This document shows positions 6,198-13,308 of a stretch of 13,308 bases of DNA, piece after piece; positions within the stretch are counted from its first letter, which is position 1, and every line of letters begins with the position of its first letter. Source of the stretch: DASSWG01 sp041689995 (GTDB lineage Bacteria; Bacteroidota; Bacteroidia; Flavobacteriales; Flavobacteriaceae); assembly GCA_041689995.1 (NCBI GenBank), contig JBDNFD010000100.1:1-13308 (forward strand), read 5' to 3'. Position numbers and translations under genes: made by a program. The notes below the pieces were generated by a model. It was not told the DNA's origin. It did no database searches and saw only the letters and a program-made list of their open reading frames with translations.

Positions 6198-7886
6198 CTA
6201 TCGCGTCAATTTTCTGTATTTTATACGTTTCGGAATCAAATCACCACCCAAACGTTTTTTCTTATTTTCTTCATAATCCGAAAATCCACCTTCAAAGAAA
6301 TAGACATCAGAATCACCTTCAAATGCCAAAATATGGGTACAAATTCGATCTAAGAACCAACGATCGTGAGAAATTACCACCGCACAACCGGCAAAGTTTT
6401 CAATTCCTTCTTCCAGTGCGCGCAAAGTGTTTACATCCAAATCATTGGTAGGTTCATCCAGTAACAACACGTTTCCTTCTTCCTTTAAGGTCATTGCTAA
6501 ATGCAAGCGGTTTCGCTCCCCGCCCGAAAGTTTATTCACAATCTTGTTTTGTTCACTTCCACCGAAATTGAAACGGCTCAAATAAGCTCTGGAATTTACT
6601 TGCTTCCCTCCCATCATGATCAATTCTTGTCCATCACTGAAATTTTCCCAAATTGATTTTTCGGGATCAATATTGGAATGCGCTTGATCTACATACGCAA
6701 TTTTTGCAGTTTCGCCCACAATGAATTCGCCCGCATCGGGTTGAATTTCATCCATGATCATTTTGAAAATTGTGGTTTTCCCTGCACCATTCGGGCCAAT
6801 AACGCCCACAATTCCAGCTTGCGGCAGTTTAAAATTCAAATTGTCATACAACAATTTATCGTCAAAGGCTTTTTTAACTCCCTTAGCCTCAATAACATTT
6901 GTACCTAAACGCGGCCCATTTGGAATATAAATTTCCAATTTATCATCCAGTTGTTTCTGGTCTTGACTCATCAATTTATCATAATTGTTCAAGCGGGCTT
7001 TTTGTTTGGTTTGCCTTCCTTTGGGAGACATTCTAGACCATTCCAACTCCCGCTCCAAAGTTTTCTGACGTTTCCCGGCTTGTTTTTGCTCTTGTGCCAA
7101 ACGTTTTGATTTCTGGTCCAGCCAAGAGGAATAATTTCCTTTCCAGGGAATTCCTTCGCCTCTGTCAAGTTCCAAAATCCAACCAGCTACATTGTCCAAG
7201 AAATACCGGTCGTGGGTAACGGCAATCACCGTTCCTTTATATTGCTGCAAATGGTGTTCCAGCCAATGCACGGATTCCGCATCTAAATGGTTGGTGGGTT
7301 CATCCAACAATAATACGTCAGGTTCTTGCAACAACAATCGGCATAACGCCACCCGACGTCGTTCCCCACCAGAAAGCAGCCCAATTTTTTTGTCGGCTTC
7401 GGGAGTTCGCAAAGCATCCATTGCAATTTCTAGTTTGGTGTCCAGTTCCCAGGCGTTGGTAGCATCGATTTTATCCTGCAATTCCGCTTGACGGTTCATC
7501 AATTTGTCCATTTTTTCGGGATCGGAATAATTTTCTTCCAATCCGAACAAATCGTTGATTTTATTATATTCATCCAAAATGGCCACTGTTTCCGCAGCGC
7601 CTTCTTTCACTACTTCTAAAACGGTTTTCTCTTCGTCCAATTTAGGTTCCTGTTCCAAATAGCCCACGGAATAGCCAGGTGAAAAAACCACATCACCTTG
7701 GAAATTTTTTTCTTCCCCGGCAATAATTCGCAATAAGGTGGATTTACCGGAACCGTTCAGCCCGAGGATTCCGATTTTGGCTCCATAAAAGAAACTGAGG
7801 TATATTTTTTTTAAAACTGGCGTGTTTGCTCCTTGATAGGATTTCGTTACCCCCGACATGGAGAAAATTACTTTTTTATCGTCCAT
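6198..7886 (-). CDS. ettA: EttA, ABC-F translational throttle ATPase
   Basis: This is a 562-residue ABC-F protein with two ATPase cassettes and no membrane segment. EttA binds the ribosomal E site and, depending on the ADP/ATP ratio, lets the first peptide bond form or holds the initiation complex. Cassette 1 has Walker A GLNGSGKST (42-50), signature LSGGERRR (171-178) and LLLDEPTNHLD (192-202). The linker with the P-site tRNA-interaction motif spans about 240-322 and is rich in Lys and Arg. Cassette 2 has GPNGAGKTT (364-372), LSGGERNR (453-460) and LLLDEPTNDLD (474-484). All ATPase motifs are intact. The tail RIKYRKLTR is the usual EttA ending. The ATG at 7886 gives the MDDKKVIFSMSGV start. 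It is followed by its own terminator, so lon is probably transcribed separately. Confidence 0.96.
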   Translation of the reverse strand: MDDKKVIFSMSGVTKSYQGANTPVLKKIYLSFFYGAKIGILGLNGSGKSTLLRIIAGEEKNFQGDVVFSPGYSVGYLEQEPKLDEEKTVLEVVKEGAAETVAILDEYNKINDLFGLEENYSDPEKMDKLMNRQAELQDKIDATNAWELDTKLEIAMDALRTPEADKKIGLLSGGERRRVALCRLLLQEPDVLLLDEPTNHLDAESVHWLEHHLQQYKGTVIAVTHDRYFLDNVAGWILELDRGEGIPWKGNYSSWLDQKSKRLAQEQKQAGKRQKTLERELEWSRMSPKGRQTKQKARLNNYDKLMSQDQKQLDDKLEIYIPNGPRLGTNVIEAKGVKKAFDDKLLYDNLNFKLPQAGIVGVIGPNGAGKTTIFKMIMDEIQPDAGEFIVGETAKIAYVDQAHSNIDPEKSIWENFSDGQELIMMGGKQVNSRAYLSRFNFGGSEQNKIVNKLSGGERNRLHLAMTLKEEGNVLLLDEPTNDLDVNTLRALEEGIENFAGCAVVISHDRWFLDRICTHILAFEGDSDVYFFEGGFSDYEENKKKRLGGDLIPKRIKYRKLTR

Positions 7887-8024
7887 TTTTTATTTTTGAT
7901 TTATTGAATTGGCGTATTGTGATTTTTGATTTTATAAATTAATGGAATACTTTCCAATTATAGATTTTTCAAGCCGTCAATGCATCAATTCCTTGTCGGT
8001 TGGCTAGCACTATTTAAGGGGTTT

Positions 8025-8187
8025 TTATTCTTCGTTTGCTAAAATTAGGATATTATCGATTAGATCATCACTTAACCAAACACCCTTATTTTTTAATTCG
8101 TAAAGTAAAGGTTTGATTTCTTTAATATGACCGATTTTTTTTGCTTTTAATAAAACACGGCGTAGTATTGGAAACAATTTTAAGCAT
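8025..8187 (-). pseudogene. DUF3368 (PIN-like) toxin remnant, central part deleted
   Basis: This is the second gene of a UPF0175/DUF3368 (VapBC-like) toxin-antitoxin pair. Its ATG at 8187 overlaps the end of the antitoxin gene by eight bases. It reads MLKIVSNTTP, the standard N-terminus of these PIN-like toxins, and then the frame breaks near 8157 and soon stops. In the next frame, from about 8157 to the TAA at 8025-8027, the text is the C-terminal end of the family: LLKAKKIGHIKEIKPLL, then KGVWLSDDLIDNILILANEE. Full-length relatives, as I remember them, have about 155-165 residues; here about 53 codons remain, so some 100 central codons are gone, including most acidic residues of a PIN active site. 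A functional RNase is not expected. The join is out of frame, so this is a deletion and not a mini-gene. Confidence 0.75.
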
Positions 8188-8428
8188 TTTCAATATCTTT
8201 CTTTAAATCGTCAACTTCCAAAAAACCCACCTTGTATTTGGACAACAGTTCTAAAAATGATATTCTTGAAATTTGAAGAACTTTGGCTGCCGTCCCTGAA
8301 GAAACTTTCCCTAATTCAAATAATTTAACAAGGACGGAAACTTTCATTTCCATTCCAAAATCATCTTTGTTCATTCTCATAGAGTTTGCTAAATATTCGG
8401 GATAATCTATCGTTATTGTTTCTGCCAT
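8180..8428 (-). CDS. UPF0175 family antitoxin-like protein
   Basis: This is an 82-residue protein of the UPF0175 family, whose members commonly precede DUF3368 toxins and are thought to neutralise them and repress their own promoter. The N-terminus MAETITIDYPEYLA is the usual beta strand, and residues 36-66 (LFELGKVSSGTAAKVLQISR, then ISFLELL) form the predicted helix-turn-helix. The frame is open upstream to a TTG at 8443, but a TAAATTTG -7 box at 8449-8456 predicts a transcript beginning near 8443, so the ATG at 8428 is preferred. It overlaps the toxin remnant by eight bases, the coupling expected of such pairs. With the toxin destroyed it is an orphan antitoxin; it might still act on related toxins elsewhere, or be on its way to loss. 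Confidence 0.82.
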   Translation of the reverse strand: MAETITIDYPEYLANSMRMNKDDFGMEMKVSVLVKLFELGKVSSGTAAKVLQISRISFLELLSKYKVGFLEVDDLKKDIENA

Positions 8429-8448
8429 TATTTTCAGTTTCAATATTT

Positions 8449-8456
8449 CAAATTTA
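8449..8456 (-). promoter_or_regulatory. -7 promoter element of the antitoxin-like gene
   Basis: The minus strand reads TAAATTTG, a full match to TAnnTTTG. It would start transcription about 15 bases ahead of the ATG at 8428. No clear -33 partner is visible. Confidence 0.4.
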
Positions 8457-8579
8457 CTAAATTATTTCTTGGGATGGATGATTCTGGTTCACCTACATTA
8501 TATGATCTTGAAATTGATTGAATGCTTGGTTGTTTTTAGGAAAGTTGATTGATTCTTATCACATTCCTCTCACCTATTT

Positions 8580-8762
8580 TTAAACCCTTCCCTTCAAATT
8601 ATGAAACACCCAAGCGATTGCAAAAAATCCTATTCCGACAGCTGAAAAGCCAATGCCGGCAAGATCACGATAGCGAAAAATCGCCAATGAAATGAGTAGC
8701 AAGCCAATAATGATCATTAAAAAAGTGGCCCAAGAAAAAACCGTATTTTTATTCATTCCCAT
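8580..8762 (-). CDS. CAL67264-type small membrane protein
   Basis: This 60-residue protein is almost entirely two membrane helices, about residues 9-29 and 34-54, joined by a short charged loop FRYRDLAG and ending in LKGRV. The opening MGMNKNTVFSWATF and closing GIGFFAIAWVFHNLKGRV match my memory of a conserved flavobacterial family named after CAL67264; its function is unknown. Family members often lie next to ettA, as this one would if the toxin-antitoxin remnant between them were removed. No enzymatic residues are seen. An inner-membrane location is inferred. The ATG at 8762 gives the family start. It faces a divergent gene across a 205-base gap. Confidence 0.8.
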   Translation of the reverse strand: MGMNKNTVFSWATFLMIIIGLLLISLAIFRYRDLAGIGFSAVGIGFFAIAWVFHNLKGRV

Positions 8763-8830
8763 ACTAAATGCTTATTTAAGATTTTAATATTATTTTTTCA
8801 AATGAAACCTACAAAGTCTTGAGATAAGAC

Positions 8831-8870
8831 ATTTGTAAATATTCATTTCATTTTTTTTCAATTTACAAAT
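8831..8870. repeat. Inverted repeat in the divergent intergenic region
   Basis: ATTTGTAAAT (8831-8840) and ATTTACAAAT (8861-8870) are perfect ten-base arms separated by 20 bases. The site lies between the divergent small membrane gene and the acyl-CoA carboxylase gene, upstream of the latter's candidate promoter. It could be a two-site operator; no U-tract suits it as a terminator for either gene. Confidence 0.45.
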
Positions 8871-8895
8871 ATCGCGAATAAAATGGGTTTTTAGG

Positions 8896-8924
8896 TTTGA
8901 AAACTACATGATTTTGTATTTTCG
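8896..8924 (+). promoter_or_regulatory. Promoter of the acyl-CoA carboxylase gene
   Basis: TTTG at 8896-8899 and TATTTTCG at 8917-8924 are 17 bases apart. They match the Bacteroidota -33/-7 pattern with one change (TTCG for TTTG). The predicted start near 8931 leaves a leader of about 37 bases. Confidence 0.5.
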
Positions 8925-8967
8925 TGGCTTTGGGAAAAACGTTGCTGATTAATTTAATAATCGATTC

Positions 8968-10623
8968 ATGGATATAAAATTCAATAAAAACGAAGACCAC
9001 AATAAGCTATTGGTATCCGATTTAAAGAAACGTTTGACAAAAGTCCATGTTGGTGGCGGGGAAAAGCGCATCGAAAAACAACATGCACAAGGAAAAATGA
9101 CCGCGCATGAACGAATCGACTTTTTATTGGATGATCCGAAAAAAGCAATTGAAATTGGGGCGTTTGCGGGTGAAGGAATGTACGAAGAACACGGCGGTTG
9201 CCCCAGTGGCGGCGTGGTGGTGAAAATTGGAAAAGTTTCAGGAAAGCAAGTAATTGTCGTAGCGAACGATGCCACCGTAAAAGCCGGGGCATGGTTTCCA
9301 ATCACTGCTAAAAAGAATTTGCGCGCGCAGGAAATCTCCATTGAAAACCGGTTGCCAATTATATATTTGGTTGACAGCGCCGGAGTTTATTTACCGATGC
9401 AAGACGAAATTTTTCCCGATAAGGAACATTTTGGCCGCATCTTCCGCAACAATGCGGTTATGAGCAGTATGGGAATTACGCAAATCGCGGTGGTGATGGG
9501 CAGTTGCGTCGCAGGTGGCGCCTATTTACCAATTATGAGCGACGAAGCCCTAATCGTCGAAAAAACCGGCAGTATTTTCTTGGCAGGAAGCTATCTGGTA
9601 AAAGCCGCAATTGGTGAAAGTATTGACAATGAAACCTTGGGTGGCGCGACCACACATTCTGAAGTTAGTGGCGTCACGGACTATAAAGCCAAAAACGACA
9701 AAGATGCCTTGACGAAAATAAAAAATATCGTCGATAAAATTGGTGATTTCGACAAAGCCGGTTTCAACCGAAAACAAGCCGCCAAACCAAAGGAAGATCC
9801 AGAAGAAATCTTCGGAATACTGCCTATAAAACGCAGCGATCAATATGATATGTATGAAATTATTTCTCGATTGATCGATAATTCCGAATTTGAAGAATAC
9901 AAAGCCGGATATGGACAAACATTGATCACAGGCTATGCGCGAATTGATGGCTGGGCGGTTGGAATTGTTGCCAACCAGCGCAAAATCGTGAAAACAACAA
10001 AGCTCGAAAATGCAAAGCAAACCCCAGGGGGCGAAATGCAATTTGGGGGTGTGATTTATAGCGATTCTGCGGACAAAGCCACCCGATTTATTGCCAATTG
10101 CAATCAGAAGAAAATACCCTTGGTTTTTCTGCAAGACGTTACCGGATTTATGGTCGGGAGCAAAAGCGAGCACGGTGGCATCATTAAAGATGGCGCCAAA
10201 ATGGTGAATGCCGTGAGTAATTCGGTGGTGCCAAAATTTACAGTGGTGATCGGAAACTCCTATGGTGCTGGAAATTATGCTATGTGCGGAAAAGCATACG
10301 ACCCGCGTTTAATCGTAGCTTGGCCAAGTGCCGAACTTGCAGTGATGAGTGGGAATTCGGCGGCAAAAGTATTGTTGCAAATCGAAACTGCGTCATTAAA
10401 GAAAAAGGGCGAAACCATTACTCCAGAAAAAGAAAAGGAAATGTTCGATAAAATCAAAGCCCGGTATGACGAGCAGGTTAGTCCATATTATGCAGCTTCA
10501 CGCCTTTGGACCGATGCAGTGATCGACCCAATGGAAACCCGCAAATGGATTTCCACCGGAATCGAAGCTGCCAACCACGCTCCCATTGAAAAGAAATTCA
10601 ATATGGGGATTTTGCAGGTTTAA
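8968..10623 (+). CDS. Acyl-CoA carboxylase, carboxyltransferase (beta) subunit
   Basis: This 551-residue protein is the carboxyltransferase half of a biotin-dependent acyl-CoA carboxylase: it moves CO2 from carboxybiotin to an acyl-CoA. The first crotonase-like half has DATVKAGAWFPIT (101-113), LVDSAGVYLPMQDE (134-147) and the oxyanion/CoA motif MGSCVAGGAYLP (177-188). The second half has FLQDVTGFMVG, GGIIKDGAKMV, GNSYGAGNYAMCGKAYDPR and a late LWTDAVIDPMETR. These motifs resemble methylcrotonyl-CoA carboxylase beta more than propionyl- or acetyl-CoA enzymes, pointing to leucine or isoprenoid breakdown, but substrate choice is not certain from motifs. The partner biotin carboxylase subunit is not nearby, so it must be encoded elsewhere. 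The start at 8968 (MDIKFNKNEDHN) fits the upstream promoter. The convergent pseudogene ends 11 bases after its stop, leaving no room for a separate terminator. Confidence 0.92.
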   Translation: MDIKFNKNEDHNKLLVSDLKKRLTKVHVGGGEKRIEKQHAQGKMTAHERIDFLLDDPKKAIEIGAFAGEGMYEEHGGCPSGGVVVKIGKVSGKQVIVVANDATVKAGAWFPITAKKNLRAQEISIENRLPIIYLVDSAGVYLPMQDEIFPDKEHFGRIFRNNAVMSSMGITQIAVVMGSCVAGGAYLPIMSDEALIVEKTGSIFLAGSYLVKAAIGESIDNETLGGATTHSEVSGVTDYKAKNDKDALTKIKNIVDKIGDFDKAGFNRKQAAKPKEDPEEIFGILPIKRSDQYDMYEIISRLIDNSEFEEYKAGYGQTLITGYARIDGWAVGIVANQRKIVKTTKLENAKQTPGGEMQFGGVIYSDSADKATRFIANCNQKKIPLVFLQDVTGFMVGSKSEHGGIIKDGAKMVNAVSNSVVPKFTVVIGNSYGAGNYAMCGKAYDPRLIVAWPSAELAVMSGNSAAKVLLQIETASLKKKGETITPEKEKEMFDKIKARYDEQVSPYYAASRLWTDAVIDPMETRKWISTGIEAANHAPIEKKFNMGILQV

Positions 10624-10634
10624 TTTCCTATCCA

Positions 10635-11622
10635 CTAAAACATTCCGCCGCCGCCGGTTGGATGGTCATATTCTTTGCGGTCGCGGGCTTTGTCTTTTCC
10701 ACTTCCAAACCGGTAGGTGAAACCGACTTGTACATTCCGGGATTCGGGTTTAATTTTACCAACTTGCGGCACTGGATTTTCCGTTGATAATTCCATAATC
10801 CGCGTATCGAAAATATCATTGAAATTTAGGCTTACACTGGCTTTGTCATTCATAAAATTATAACGCGCTCCCACATTTACAAAATATTGGTCCTCAATTT
10901 TGAATTGCAAGGTTTGAAGGGCACTCATATACATTCCAAATACTTGCAGTTTTAGTTTTTTGGTAATATCGGAACTATTATTTGCAGAAATTCGGTATGA
11001 AGTATTTCTTCCATCTACTTTCATCGTGCCGATAATTCCACTGGCCGTAAAACTTTAAACATTGAAATTCCCACGAATTTTCCAAAAATCGAGTGGTTCC
11101 AAACTTGCAGAAACTTCGCCACCATAAGTGGTTTTGTCGCCGGTATTTCCGTATGTCATAATATAGCGTTGCGGATTTTCAGGGTCTTCGATAATTATTT
11201 GAGAATTATTGTCATGTATCAAATTATAAAAAATACCAGTTCTAATCGTTGCGTTCTCGAATTTGTGGGTATAATTCAATTCGAAAGAGTTTGAAAGTTC
11301 TGGTTTCAATGCCGGATTTCCCACGGAAGTTAATCGTGCTGTGGAAAAATTTCTGGTTGGGTTCAGTTGCCAAAATGAAGGCCGGTCAATTCCAATTGAA
11401 AGGAACCATAAGGAACATTTTTCACCTCGAATTTTCCTTGATCGTCGGTGATGGTTCCGGTAACGATTTCCCCAGTTATTGTTTTCACTGCAATGGTGGC
11501 AGGAATTGATTGCTGAAGGGTTTATCCATTAAATTCCCAGAAATTGTTCCGCGAGCTTTGGAATTTGATTGGCCGTAAACCGTGGTGAAACTTACAAACA
11601 GAATTAAAAAAAGATGCTTCAT
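10635..11622 (-). pseudogene. Outer-membrane beta-barrel (TonB-receptor-like) gene, frameshifted and internally deleted
   Basis: Three fragments on one strand make up the two ends of a large outer-membrane receptor. From the ATG at 11622: signal peptide MKHLFLILFVSFTTVYG, then the start of a carboxypeptidase-regulatory-like domain (GTISGNLMDKP). One base appears lost at a C-run (11518-11520); in the next frame the domain continues as LQQSIPATIAVK to GSFQLELTG. At about 11378 the text jumps out of frame to FWQLNPTRNFS and VGNPALKPELSNSFELNYTH, normally well inside the C-terminal barrel. An in-frame TAA at 11055-11057 interrupts this, then the barrel resumes at SFTASGIIGT and runs to the TAG at 10635. 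The late part still looks like intact strands (NVQVGFTYRFGSG). Relatives have about 800 residues; several hundred, including the plug, are missing. No product is expected. Confidence 0.85.
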
Positions 11623-11850
11623 GATATTGATTTTTTTATTGATTTGGTTATGTATAATACTCTGTTATGCCTATTAGTTGAAATGAATGTTCTCATAAAA
11701 ATGTAAGATTGAATCAGATAAAATTTCCATTTAAAAAGAAATAAGGTTATGGCTAATACTTTGCATTGCCTACCATCGAAATCCAAAAATTGGGAATTTA
11801 TACTATTAGGACACTTCTAAAAATATTATGTTACAGAAAAATCAGAAATA

Positions 11851-12513
11851 TTACAAAATATCCAATTTCCCATTTGTATAATTCACTTCCCTCAATATCC
11901 CGAGATGTTCGAATTTCAAATCGAAATCGGTCGGCAATGCCTTGTCATTTGTGGGAAACCAGGTTTTACGTTTTTCATCTACGACAATTAACAATCCATT
12001 TTCATCGCCGATCGCACAAAAGATTTCAGGCGTGCCGAAATAAATTCCAAGTTTGAAATATTGATTCAAAAATCGATAATTTTCAGCAACGTCTTTTGTG
12101 GCAAGTCCAATTTCTGCAATTCCGATCAAATTATTTTCAGAAAAAGATTCGGTTTTGGGATGCAAATGTTTACGCGAAATAAATTCGATAATATTCCGAT
12201 CGCGATCGTAAAAATAGATGGATTTTGCATTCCAAGCCGGAAAATCGACGATTGGTTTTCCTTGATCTTCCAGAATTTCCACACGCTTCATTAACCATTT
12301 CAGTGCTTCTTCTTCTTGTTCAGCGGCAATATGAAATGCAATATGATAGGGATTTAGATTTTGGCCCCGTTGAAATTCCAAAATAGAGTAGCCAATTTGG
12401 AGCTGAAAACTATTTTTGGTTTTCTTCGAAACCGGAAGTCGCAAAACATTTGTATAGAACTTCAATTGCTCTTCGATATTTTCGGTATAAATGCGTAAAC
12501 AGTTGATTTTCAT
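11851..12513 (-). CDS. Two-domain VOC (glyoxalase/dioxygenase fold) protein
   Basis: This 220-residue protein is made of two VOC halves: residues 1 to about 115 (KINCLRIYTENIEEQLKFY start, then YHIAFHI, IYFYDRDRNIIEFI) and about 125-220 (GIAEIGLATKDVAENYRFL start). The fold serves glyoxalase I, extradiol dioxygenases and fosfomycin-type resistance proteins. Possible metal ligands in the first half are the His pair in YHIAFHI and Glu in NIIEFI, but the first strand lacks the common His, so enzymatic activity cannot be assigned. The frame is open to a GTG at 12516; the ATG at 12513 is preferred. It begins 11 bases after the stop of the LOG-family gene and is probably co-transcribed with it. The last strand, after GILREV, is short, which may mean a slightly trimmed C-terminus. 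Confidence 0.83.
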   Translation of the reverse strand: MKINCLRIYTENIEEQLKFYTNVLRLPVSKKTKNSFQLQIGYSILEFQRGQNLNPYHIAFHIAAEQEEEALKWLMKRVEILEDQGKPIVDFPAWNAKSIYFYDRDRNIIEFISRKHLHPKTESFSENNLIGIAEIGLATKDVAENYRFLNQYFKLGIYFGTPEIFCAIGDENGLLIVVDEKRKTWFPTNDKALPTDFDLKFEHLGILREVNYTNGKLDIL

Positions 12514-12524
12514 CACTTAAATAT

Positions 12525-13118
12525 TTAAGTCTGGTTTATATTCATCCACTTTGGCTCCGCTCTGCTTTCATACTTTTCCATTTGTGAAAAAAGATCTTCG
12601 ATGCTGTCGGAAACCAACAATATTTCCCGATTGGCAGAATTTAGAAATTCCTTTTCCTCCATAGTTTTAAAAAACTTCAGCAAATCATCATAGAAACCGC
12701 TGCTGTTCAGCATTCCTATGGGTTTTCGATGTAGGCCCAATTGGCTCCAGGTAATCATTTCAAAAAATTCTTCCATGGTACCAAAACCGCCAGGCAGAAC
12801 AATAATTCCATCGCTCAATTCATGCATTTTCAATTTTCTTTCATGCATGTTTTCTGTCAGAAAAAGTTCGGTAAGACCGGAATGCACCACTTCTTTTGTG
12901 CGAAGAAATTTTGGGATTACACCAATGGCTTTTCCCTTGTTGGATAGCGTTCCTTTTGCCAGTTCGCCCATTAATCCCAGTTTGCTTCCGCCATAAACCA
13001 AATCAACTTTCCGGTGGGCCAAAAATTTCCCCAAGGCATAAGCATCTTTGACTATTTTAGGATCCTTCCCGGGACTACTTCCGCAAAAAACGGCAATTGA
13101 TCTCAAATGATTTTTCAT
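12525..13118 (-). CDS. LOG family (TIGR00730) phosphoribohydrolase
   Basis: This 197-residue Rossmann-fold protein belongs to the LOG group. Characterised members cleave nucleoside 5'-monophosphates, including cytokinin ribotides, to the free base and ribose 5-phosphate. The nucleotide-binding start IAVFCGSSPG is at residues 8-17 and VYGGSKLGLMG at 41-51. The catalytic region has MHERK at 91-95 and PGGFGTMEEFFE at 109-120, the family signature with its Glu. It is complete and of normal length. The actual substrate here is unknown; plain nucleotide salvage is as likely as cytokinin release. The ATG at 13118 is the only start that keeps the first strand. The VOC gene follows 11 bases downstream. 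A candidate promoter lies so close that the mRNA may be almost leaderless. Confidence 0.92.
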   Translation of the reverse strand: MKNHLRSIAVFCGSSPGKDPKIVKDAYALGKFLAHRKVDLVYGGSKLGLMGELAKGTLSNKGKAIGVIPKFLRTKEVVHSGLTELFLTENMHERKLKMHELSDGIIVLPGGFGTMEEFFEMITWSQLGLHRKPIGMLNSSGFYDDLLKFFKTMEEKEFLNSANREILLVSDSIEDLFSQMEKYESRAEPKWMNINQT

Positions 13119-13122
13119 TCTA

Positions 13123-13152
13123 CGAAGTTACAAAGTCCGGGGAATTTTACAA
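13123..13152 (-). promoter_or_regulatory. Candidate promoter of the LOG/VOC pair
   Basis: On the minus strand TTG (13152-13150) is followed after 19 bases by TAACTTCG (13130-13123). This is the Bacteroidota -33/-7 layout, with the same TTCG variant seen before the acyl-CoA carboxylase gene. The -7 box ends only four bases before the ATG at 13118. Confidence 0.35.
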
Positions 13153-13196
13153 TAACACTGAATTTATTAATAGGTATAAGCGTTTAGACCGCACGA

Positions 13197-13308
13197 TTAA
13201 CAATCAGGTTTTAAGCGTTTTGGAGTGTATGCCACCATCCTTTTTATGAGCGTATCGAATATTGTTTCCATATTATTGCGCCTATTGTATCTAAAATGGT
13301 ATTCATCC
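13197..13308 (-). CDS. IS1595/ISXO2-like transposase, C-terminal end (runs off the window)
   Basis: The minus strand from the window edge encodes 36 residues ending in a TAA at 13197-13199: DEYHFRYNRRNNMETIFDTL, then IKRMVAYTPKRLKPDC. The Y-H-F-R-(Y/F)-N-R-R block followed by IFD-LI-RMV is, from memory, the end of the ISXO2-like (IS1595 family) transposase domain. The catalytic residues would lie to the right, outside the window, so I cannot tell whether the gene is whole. Between its stop and the LOG gene start there are only 78 bases, so the element's terminal repeat must fall in 13119-13196; I could not recognise it. Confidence 0.6.
   Translation of the reverse strand, partial: DEYHFRYNRRNNMETIFDTLIKRMVAYTPKRLKPDC

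Noticed and set aside
8025..8187. Short functional toxin or small protein
   Set aside because: The two conserved ends are in different frames and the central core of the domain is absent.
9550..10173. 207-codon open frame on the minus strand
   Set aside because: It is antisense to the well-conserved acyl-CoA carboxylase gene and shows no family features.

Overview
The window looks like a chromosomal segment of a flavobacterium (Bacteroidota, probably Flavobacteriaceae). The base composition is A+T-rich. Candidate promoters resemble the Bacteroidota -7 element TAnnTTTG rather than a TATAAT box. DnaK, EttA, Lon, PyrR and a 60-residue membrane protein of the CAL67264 type all read as flavobacterial versions of their families. 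No tRNA, rRNA or CRISPR array was seen.

Layout, left to right. Positions 1-391 (minus) hold the start of an exported protein with tail-fibre-like repeats, cut by the window edge. Position 454 to about 1030 is pyrR with its promoter; its last codons run into a degenerate heptamer repeat. Then come dnaK (1221-3140), lon (3397-5874) and ettA (6198-7886), all minus strand. Each is followed by a hairpin that could act as a terminator, and dnaK and lon each have a long upstream region. Between ettA and the small membrane gene (8580-8762) lies the remnant of a UPF0175/DUF3368 toxin-antitoxin locus: the antitoxin-like gene is intact, but the toxin gene keeps only its two ends. A divergent intergenic region with an inverted repeat leads to the only plus-strand gene, an acyl-CoA carboxylase carboxyltransferase subunit (8968-10623). 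Convergent with it is a wrecked outer-membrane beta-barrel receptor gene (10635-11622). A probable two-gene unit follows: a LOG-family phosphoribohydrolase (12525-13118) and a two-domain VOC protein (11851-12513). The right edge carries the C-terminal end of an IS1595/ISXO2-like transposase.

The core of the window is proteostasis and translation: DnaK folds, Lon degrades, and EttA gates translation according to energy state. dnaK and lon share a sigma-54-like element (TGGCAY-N6-TTGA) that the other genes lack, which suggests a common stress promoter. The accessory material is decaying: two genes with their middles deleted, a transposase end, and a repeat-marked junction beside pyrR. I did not find a complete new system; the best leads are the shared dnaK/lon promoter architecture and the pattern of internally deleted genes.
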